From an uncultured Oscillospiraceae bacterium (lineage in GTDB: Bacteria > Bacillota > Clostridia > Oscillospirales > Acutalibacteraceae), in NCBI GenBank assembly GCA_900542375.1, contig UQNI01000015.1, positions 1 through 28,872 on the forward strand: DNA of 28,872 bases. Reading direction: 5' to 3'. The notes beneath the pieces are model-generated. The model was given only the letters and a program-made list of their open reading frames with translations, made no database searches and was not told the DNA's origin. Positions 23,798-28,872 of this stretch are shown here, one piece after another. A program made the position numbers and the translations under genes. The first letter of the stretch is position 1, and each line of letters starts with the position of its first letter.

Positions 23798-24865
23798 GTG
23801 ATTTCTATTATTGTCCTACTCATTATCATAGCGATATTGGCATTTACATTTGTTGTGTTTATCCATGAATTGGGTCATTTTTTGACTGCTAAATGGTGCG
23901 GTATACGTGTAAATGAATTTGCGATTGGTATGGGACCGCGCATTATAAAGTGGGGGAAGAAAGAAACAAAATATTCCATACGCCTGTTTCCGATTGGCGG
24001 ATTCTGTGCGATGGAGGGTGAAGACTCAAAAAGTGATGACGAACGTGCATTTGGCAATAAAGCTGTGTGGAAGCGAATGATTGTTGTCTGTGCCGGTGCT
24101 GTTATGAATATTATACTGGGATTCATTTTGGCACTGGTATTGTCTGCACAGCAGCCTGCGTTTGCATCTAACAGAATCAGTGTGTTTGCAGACAGCGGGT
24201 CTGCGTTGCAGGACGCAGGCGTACAAGTAGGCGACCAGTTTTATTCTATTGATGGTTATCGTATTTTCAGTGGTACTGATTTACAATTTGCGCTTGCTAC
24301 AGCCGACCCGAATGCAGTGGATTTGGTGGTTCTCAGAGATGGAGAACAAGTAAGATTTGATGATGTGAAATTAAATACCCGTGAAATAGACGGACAAATC
24401 AGTCCTGTTTTGGATTTTAAAGTCTTTCCTATTGAGAAAAACTTTGCAACCACCATTGCCAATGCGGGAAAAGATACGGTTTCCACTGTACGTATGGTTT
24501 GGTCCAGTTTAGCGGGTATTGTAACGGGACGGTTTGGATTTAACCAGCTTTCCGGACCTGTCGGTGTAGCCGGAGCGATTTCACAAGCAGCGTCTGCAGG
24601 TTTGGAAACCAGCTTTTTGACAGCGCTGAATAATATTTTAAATATTATGATGATTATCACTGTAAACCTGGGTGTTGTAAACTTACTGCCATTGCCTGCA
24701 CTGGACGGCGGACGTTTGATTTTCCTCATTATCGAAGCAATTCGCCGCAAGCCTATGAATCCAAAATATGAAGGGTGGGTTCATGCGGCAGGATTTGTAT
24801 TTCTGATGTGCTTTATGGTAGTGATTACCTTTGGTGATATATCCCGTTTATTTGGGTGGAGTTAA
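23798..24865 (+). CDS. rseP: Site-2 intramembrane metalloprotease RseP/RasP
   Basis: A 355-residue membrane zinc protease that cleaves anti-sigma factors and leftover signal peptides within the membrane. HELGH (about residues 23-27) in the first membrane helix is the HExxH active site. The NEFAIGMGPRI and IGGFCAMEGED loops follow, then one PDZ domain (about 115-185), and the third zinc ligand in NLLPLPALDGGRL in a later helix. The start is uncertain: GTG 23798 fits the length but sits inside AAGAAGGTG, the only ribosome-site-like sequence. No ATG or TTG lies in frame close by. A strong terminator follows the gene. Confidence 0.93.
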   Translation: MISIIVLLIIIAILAFTFVVFIHELGHFLTAKWCGIRVNEFAIGMGPRIIKWGKKETKYSIRLFPIGGFCAMEGEDSKSDDERAFGNKAVWKRMIVVCAGAVMNIILGFILALVLSAQQPAFASNRISVFADSGSALQDAGVQVGDQFYSIDGYRIFSGTDLQFALATADPNAVDLVVLRDGEQVRFDDVKLNTREIDGQISPVLDFKVFPIEKNFATTIANAGKDTVSTVRMVWSSLAGIVTGRFGFNQLSGPVGVAGAISQAASAGLETSFLTALNNILNIMMIITVNLGVVNLLPLPALDGGRLIFLIIEAIRRKPMNPKYEGWVHAAGFVFLMCFMVVITFGDISRLFGWS

Positions 24866-24883
24866 CCTTATATAAAACAGTAT

Positions 24884-24927
24884 GAAAGCCAACCGAATTT
24901 TGTAATGAAATTTGGTTGGCTTTTTTT
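24884..24927 (+). terminator. Strong terminator ending the pyrH-rseP operon
   Basis: AAAGCCAACCGAATTT and AAATTTGGTTGGCTTT form a 16-position near-perfect stem around a 6-7 base loop, followed by TTTTTTT. It separates rseP from ispG. Confidence 0.9.
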
Positions 24928-24944
24928 CGCAAAAACTATTAAAA

Positions 24945-25082
24945 TATCATAACGACCTAGTAACAAATGCAAAATAAACATTGAAAGGAACATCTTTCAA
25001 TATTCAAAAATTTTGGTGATTGGCAAGAATGTTTTAGCGCCTATGTGTTAGAAATTGTAAGGTAATTTTTTCATGCTATAAC
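24945..25082 (+). repeat. Intergenic module, unit IIa
   Basis: About 138 bases, the first of two tandem copies before ispG. It opens with ATAACGACCTAG (24949-24960), repeated exactly at 25078-25089. It carries the perfect apical hairpin ATTGAAAG (24980-24987) / CTTTCAAT (24994-25001), flanked by CAAAA and TTTTG. Then TATGTGTTAGAAATTGT (25042-25058) is repeated exactly at 25140-25156. It ends with an AAATTG-N5-TAATTT dyad and an extended -10, TGCTATAAC. It aligns with unit Ib before the zinc-ribbon gene. Confidence 0.75.
25055..25082 (+). promoter_or_regulatory. Upstream promoter-like end of unit IIa
   Basis: TTGTAA (25055-25060), a 16-base spacer, and TATAAC (25077-25082) with TGC before it. 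The dyad AAATTG-TAAGG-TAATTT (25052-25068) overlaps it. Transcription from here would include all of unit IIb. Confidence 0.5.
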
Positions 25083-25149
25083 GACCTAGCAACAGCGACA
25101 AAACTAAAGTTTTGGCTGTTAAGAGAACGTTATAATGTTTATGTGTTAG

Positions 25150-25166
25150 AAATTGTTTCCCAATTT
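25150..25166 (+). promoter_or_regulatory. AAATTG-N5-CAATTT dyad over the ispG -35 (putative operator)
   Basis: AAATTG (25150-25155), TTTCC, CAATTT (25161-25166); with flanking bases it reads AGAAATTG/CAATTTCT. Its offset to the -10 equals that of 7870-7886, but the central five bases differ, so the arms rather than the centre are conserved. Confidence 0.55.
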
Positions 25167-25181
25167 CTTTTATGTTATAAT
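25153..25181 (+). promoter_or_regulatory. ispG promoter
   Basis: TTGTTT (25153-25158), a 17-base spacer, and TATAAT (25176-25181) preceded by TGT. It lies 40 bases before the ispG start and probably also serves polC. Confidence 0.75.
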
Positions 25182-25220
25182 AACAAAGAAGATAATATTA
25201 GAAAAGGAAGAGGTGCTTTT

Positions 25221-26270
25221 ATGAACAGGCGTTACAGCAAAACGATATACGCAGGTACGTTGGCGATTGGAGGAAACGCACCAATCAGTGTGCAATCTAT
25301 GTTAAACGCTGCGGCAGATGACATTGTGGGCAATGTAGCACAGGCAATTGCTTTGGAGCAGGCAGGTTGTCAAATGGTGCGTGTCGCAATTCCAAATAAA
25401 AATGCAGTTGCTTTGATTCCTGCCATAAAAGAAGCCGTTACCATTCCTTTGGTTGCAGACATTCACTTTGATTATCGATTGGCTCTGGAAGCTGTCGCTG
25501 CTGGCATTGATAAAATCAGAATTAACCCGGGAAATATCGGTTCCGACGACCGCGTCAAAGCTGTGGCAGAGGTATGCAGAGAGAAGAATATTCCTATTCG
25601 TATCGGAGTAAATTCAGGCTCCGTTGAAAAAGAGATTTTGAAAAAATACGGGGGACCCACACCGCAGGCTCTGTGCGAAAGCGCCTTGCATCATGCTTCT
25701 TTATTGGAAAAATTTGATTTTACCGATATCGTACTTTCCATTAAATCATCCAATGTGGATACCATGATAAAGGCATATGAACTAACGGCTCAGCAATGTG
25801 AGTATCCGTTGCATCTGGGTGTAACGGAAGCAGGAACCGAGCGCATGGGGTTGATTAAATCAGCGGTAGGAATCGGCTCATTGCTTCAGCGCGGCATTGG
25901 CGATACCATTCGTGTTTCTCTAACAGCCGACCCGGTCAAAGAAATTGCTGCGGGAAAAGATATCTTAAAAGCGCTTGATTTGGATAGCACAGGTCCTCAA
26001 ATGATTTCCTGCCCAAGCTGCGGCAGAACAAAAATTGATTTAATCGGTATTGCCAACGAAGTAGAACAACGTTTGAGAGAATGTGATAAGCCTTTGAAAG
26101 TAGCGGTTATGGGCTGTGCGGTAAATGGGCCCGGCGAAGCGAAAGAGGCTGATATTGGAATTGCCGGCGGAGACGGTGTAGGATTAATATTTAAAAAAGG
26201 TGAAGTGATTAAAAAGGTACCGGAAGATATCTTGATTGATACACTTATGGAAGAAATTTTAAAGATGTAG
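25221..26270 (+). CDS. ispG: (E)-4-hydroxy-3-methylbut-2-enyl-diphosphate synthase
   Basis: A 349-residue [4Fe-4S] enzyme of the penultimate MEP-pathway step, reducing MEcPP to HMBPP. The TIM barrel starts with APISVQSMLNAAADD and includes LVADIHFDYRLALEA and DKIRINPGNIG. Cluster ligands are C264-x2-C267 (ISCPSCGRTKID), C299 and E306 (GCAVNGPGEA). The start at 25221 follows GGAAGAGGTG (25205-25214); an in-frame ATG at 25143 lies upstream of the promoter -10 and is not used. Although it lies after dxr and rseP as in most Clostridia, it is cut off from them by a terminator and a double promoter module. polC follows by 15 bases. Confidence 0.95.
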   Translation: MNRRYSKTIYAGTLAIGGNAPISVQSMLNAAADDIVGNVAQAIALEQAGCQMVRVAIPNKNAVALIPAIKEAVTIPLVADIHFDYRLALEAVAAGIDKIRINPGNIGSDDRVKAVAEVCREKNIPIRIGVNSGSVEKEILKKYGGPTPQALCESALHHASLLEKFDFTDIVLSIKSSNVDTMIKAYELTAQQCEYPLHLGVTEAGTERMGLIKSAVGIGSLLQRGIGDTIRVSLTADPVKEIAAGKDILKALDLDSTGPQMISCPSCGRTKIDLIGIANEVEQRLRECDKPLKVAVMGCAVNGPGEAKEADIGIAGGDGVGLIFKKGEVIKKVPEDILIDTLMEEILKM

Positions 26271-26285
26271 AAGGAACGGGATAAT

Positions 26286-28872
26286 TTGAAAAAGATTCGT
26301 ACATTTTTTCAGCCGTATATTAATGTTTCCGAATTATCGGAAACAATTGCGGATGGTGAAATTCAAAAAGTAGAAATTAATCAGCAAATACGGATGTTGT
26401 CCTTGCAGGTATCATTTTTAGACTTGGTACAGCGCAAGGATTTATTTGCATTGGAAAAAGCAATTTGGAAATCTCCGTTGGAACTGCAAAAAGTTGAGTT
26501 GTTTCCTCATTTTCCAAAAGAACGTTTTTCAGAAGATTATATCAATGAGATTTTTTGTGAGCTGAAACGGCGCGATGCCAGTTTGACGGGATGTTTTAAA
26601 GATGCGCAAGTAACATTACAAGATGAAAAATTAAACATCACATTAATGCATGGCGGATTTGAATTGTTAAAATCCCGTCATGTTGACCGTTGCCTGCAAA
26701 AATTGGTAATGGACGAATTTGGAATTCCGCTGACAGTAAGTTTTGACGGTACTCTTACCATTGACCACGAAAGTTCTGTTTACATTGAGAGAAAAAAACA
26801 GCAGGAAGAAACCATACAGAGAGAACAAGTGGTAGAACAGGTGGAACGCTATGAAGAATCCATGCAGGAGCGTCCGAATCCAAAAACAACACAGATTCGT
26901 ACAAGCGAGACGTTAATGCCTACCGTTTTACCCAATACCGCACGCGATATTTACGGAAGACCTGTAAAAGGAAAAACGATTGCAATTGGAAAGGTAACGC
27001 CGGATGCAGGCAATGTTACCATTTGGGGTGAAATCTTTGATTTGGAAGAACGTTTTACCAGAGATAAGAGCAAAAAGATTTACTCCATTAAAATTACGGA
27101 CTATACAGGTTCTATGACCTTAAAAATTATAGATGATGTTGCCAATTGCCGTCCTTTGGATATGCTGAAAAAAGGAAGTGCTATTTTAACACGTGGTGAA
27201 ATTGAATACGATAAATATGACCGTGAAATTGTTTGTCGTGCCCGTGGTATTGCTACTGTTGAATTGCTCCAAGTAGTAGACCAGGCAGAAGAAAAACGTG
27301 TGGAACTGCATTTGCATACCAATATGTCCAGTATGGATGGTATCAATACAGCAGGCGATTTAATCAACCGTGCTTACAAATGGGGACAACCGGCCATTGC
27401 CATTACGGACCATGGTGTAGCACAGGCATTTCCCGATGCAATGAATGCGGTTAATAAAATCCGTAAAAACGGCGGTGAATTTAAAGTCATTTACGGAGTG
27501 GAAGCCTATTTTGTCAATGATATGGTTCCTGCTCTGACAGGTGAATCCCAGCGCAGTTTGGACGATGAATTTATTTGTTTTGACGTAGAAACCACAGGTT
27601 TAAGTCCAAATACGGACCGCTTAACGGAAATTGGTGCCGTGAAGTTAAAAAACGGTGAAATTATTGACAGTTTTAATACTTTTGTCAATCCGGAGCAGCA
27701 TATTCCCGAAAAAATTACCCAATTGACAGGTATTACAGATGATATGGTAAAAGATGCACCGTCCGAAGAAGAAGCGGTACGTGCTTTTTACGAGTTCTGC
27801 GGAACAGATGCGGTTTTGGTTGCCCATAACGCAAACTTTGACGCAGCCTTTATTCGTATGGCGGCACAGCGTCATGATATGAAATTTACCTACCCGTATA
27901 TCGATACGGTTCCAATGTGCCGAGCCATGCTGAAAGACATTAAAAACTGTAAATTGGATACCGTTGCAAAATATTTGAAATTAGACCCATTTAACCATCA
28001 CCGTGCCAGCGATGACGCAACGGTTCTTGCAAAAATACTGGCCAATCTGTTAGTACGCCTGAAAGAAGATACGGGCGCCTCCATTGTTCAAGATATTAAC
28101 ACATCGCTGACAGGGGGAGACAGCAAAAAAATTCAGCCTGCACATCAAATTATTTTGGTGCAGAATCAAGTAGGGCTGAAAAATCTATATCGCTTGATTT
28201 CCAAAGCGCATTTGGAATATTTTTATAAGAATCCTCGTATTCCCAAAAGCGAGCTGGTAAAATATCGTGAGGGCTTGTTGTTGGGAAGCGCCTGTGAATC
28301 CGGCGAATTGTTCCGTGCTATTTTTAACGGACAGCCTTGGGAAAAACTAAAAGAAATTGCAGGCTTTTATGATTATCTGGAGATTCAGCCCATTGGCAAT
28401 AATATGTTCATGGTGGAAGACGGAAAAGTCCCTGATGTAGAGGCGTTGCGTGAATTTAACCGAACCATTGTAAAACTTGGAGAGGAAATGAATAAACCGG
28501 TTGTTGCTACTTGTGATGTTCACTTCCTGGACCCGAAAGATGCAGACTATCGCAGAATTCTAATGGCTAGCAAAGGTTTCGGTGATGCCGATAAACAAGC
28601 GCCTTTATACATGCGTACAACGGCAGAAATGCTGGAGGAATTTGCGTATTTGGGTAAAGAAAAAGCATATGAAGTCGTTGTCACCAACAGCCGAAAAATT
28701 GCAGATATGGTGGAAGATGTCAGCCCGATTCCACCGGGTGTGTTCCCGCCGTTTATTGACGGTGCGGAAGAAGATTTGATTCGCATTACATGGGAAAAAG
28801 CAAAAGAAATCTATGGCGACCCTGTGCCTGAATTGGTCAAAAATCGTTTGGATAAAGAACTCGGTTCCATTA
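26286..28872 (+). CDS. polC: DNA polymerase III alpha subunit, PolC type (3' end beyond the window)
   Basis: The frame stays open from TTG 26286 to the window end, giving 862 codons; a full PolC is about 1,430-1,500 residues. It is the Gram-positive replicative polymerase with a built-in proofreading nuclease. Visible in order: N-terminal domain (1-220); OB domain (about 235-330, GKVTPDAGNVTIWGEIFDLE); PHP start with H342-x-H344 (VELHLHTNMSSMDG); the DEDDh exonuclease inserted in the PHP domain, with D433-x-E435 (CFDVETTG), AHNANFD and HHRASDDA; then the second PHP half. The polymerase palm and fingers lie outside. TTG follows AAGGA (26271-26275) by 10 bases; no better ATG lies near. It is probably co-transcribed with ispG. 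Confidence 0.93.
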   Translation, partial: MKKIRTFFQPYINVSELSETIADGEIQKVEINQQIRMLSLQVSFLDLVQRKDLFALEKAIWKSPLELQKVELFPHFPKERFSEDYINEIFCELKRRDASLTGCFKDAQVTLQDEKLNITLMHGGFELLKSRHVDRCLQKLVMDEFGIPLTVSFDGTLTIDHESSVYIERKKQQEETIQREQVVEQVERYEESMQERPNPKTTQIRTSETLMPTVLPNTARDIYGRPVKGKTIAIGKVTPDAGNVTIWGEIFDLEERFTRDKSKKIYSIKITDYTGSMTLKIIDDVANCRPLDMLKKGSAILTRGEIEYDKYDREIVCRARGIATVELLQVVDQAEEKRVELHLHTNMSSMDGINTAGDLINRAYKWGQPAIAITDHGVAQAFPDAMNAVNKIRKNGGEFKVIYGVEAYFVNDMVPALTGESQRSLDDEFICFDVETTGLSPNTDRLTEIGAVKLKNGEIIDSFNTFVNPEQHIPEKITQLTGITDDMVKDAPSEEEAVRAFYEFCGTDAVLVAHNANFDAAFIRMAAQRHDMKFTYPYIDTVPMCRAMLKDIKNCKLDTVAKYLKLDPFNHHRASDDATVLAKILANLLVRLKEDTGASIVQDINTSLTGGDSKKIQPAHQIILVQNQVGLKNLYRLISKAHLEYFYKNPRIPKSELVKYREGLLLGSACESGELFRAIFNGQPWEKLKEIAGFYDYLEIQPIGNNMFMVEDGKVPDVEALREFNRTIVKLGEEMNKPVVATCDVHFLDPKDADYRRILMASKGFGDADKQAPLYMRTTAEMLEEFAYLGKEKAYEVVVTNSRKIADMVEDVSPIPPGVFPPFIDGAEEDLIRITWEKAKEIYGDPVPELVKNRLDKELGSI

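Larger units (their letters stand above)
25073..25181 (+). repeat. Intergenic module, unit IIb (promoter-proximal, lacks the apical hairpin)
   Basis: About 109 bases. The stem AACAGC (25091-25096) / GCTGTT (25115-25120) encloses CAAAAC-TAAA-GTTTTG. The roughly 31-base apical hairpin of units IIa and Ib is missing, yet the stem still closes. It shares TTTTGGCTGTTAAGAGAAC (25110-25128) with unit Ib. It ends with the dyad and CTTTTATGTTATAAT, as Ib does. Confidence 0.75.

Noticed and set aside
24256..24750. 164-codon open frame on the minus strand inside rseP
   Set aside because: Antisense shadow of the PDZ and LDG regions; its composition is simply the complement of rseP.
24945..25181. CRISPR-like array
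   Set aside because: Only two copies occur, with unequal length, no uniform spacers and no cas genes nearby.
24945..25220. Classical riboswitch upstream of ispG
   Set aside because: The conserved stems lie upstream of the proximal -10, so the main transcript would not contain them, and no known riboswitch core was recognised.

Overview
The window is a gene-dense stretch of a low-GC (roughly 40% by eye), Gram-positive, spore-forming anaerobe of class Clostridia, probably from the Oscillospirales side (the order is inference). The evidence is the sporulation-linked yabP-yabQ pair, PolC (the Gram-positive replicative polymerase), a bifunctional Rel, HemZ, a class I (Fe-S) fumarase subunit, and strong AGGAGG-type ribosome sites with frequent GTG and TTG starts. 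Every gene supported lies on the + strand. No phage, transposase, CRISPR array, tRNA or rRNA was seen.

Layout. (1) 1-7659: the end of typA, a DEDDh exonuclease with a zinc ribbon, recJ, rel, a metallo-beta-lactamase-fold hydrolase and hemZ. Rel sits directly after recJ. (2) 7660-7953: two copies of an unusual intergenic module ending in a promoter. (3) 7954-8463: a zinc-ribbon protein of unknown function. (4) 8619-13645: a cluster matching the Bacillus yabM-yabN-(hup)-yabO-yabP-yabQ-divIC-yabR order (flippase, MazG, HU, RqcP, YabP, YabQ, DivIC, S1 protein), closed by a near-perfect terminator. (5) 13711-15721: an amidohydrolase and a lone fumarase alpha subunit. (6) 15847-19589: stand-alone units, each with its own promoter or terminator: long HPF, a THUMP RNA methyltransferase, a YtiB-like beta-carbonic anhydrase and a WYL regulator. 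(7) 19709-24865: the classic pyrH-frr-uppS-cdsA-dxr-rseP operon, covering translation recycling, undecaprenyl carrier and phospholipid precursors, the isoprenoid MEP pathway and intramembrane proteolysis. (8) 24945-25181: two more copies of the intergenic module. (9) 25221 to the end: ispG (MEP pathway) followed by polC, which runs off the window.

The most unusual signal is non-coding. The gaps before the zinc-ribbon gene and before ispG, 17 kb apart, each carry a tandem pair of a related 100-140 bp module. It has nested inverted repeats (AACAGC/GCTGTT around an optional ATTGAAAG/CTTTCAAT hairpin). Its 3' end is an extended -10 promoter whose -35 element is embedded in an AAATTG-N5-CAATTT dyad. 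I do not recognise it as a known riboswitch, operator or mobile element. Other non-coding signals are a hairpin that buries the yabP ribosome site, a long dyad over the pyrH promoter, and a palindrome over the -10 of the WYL regulator.
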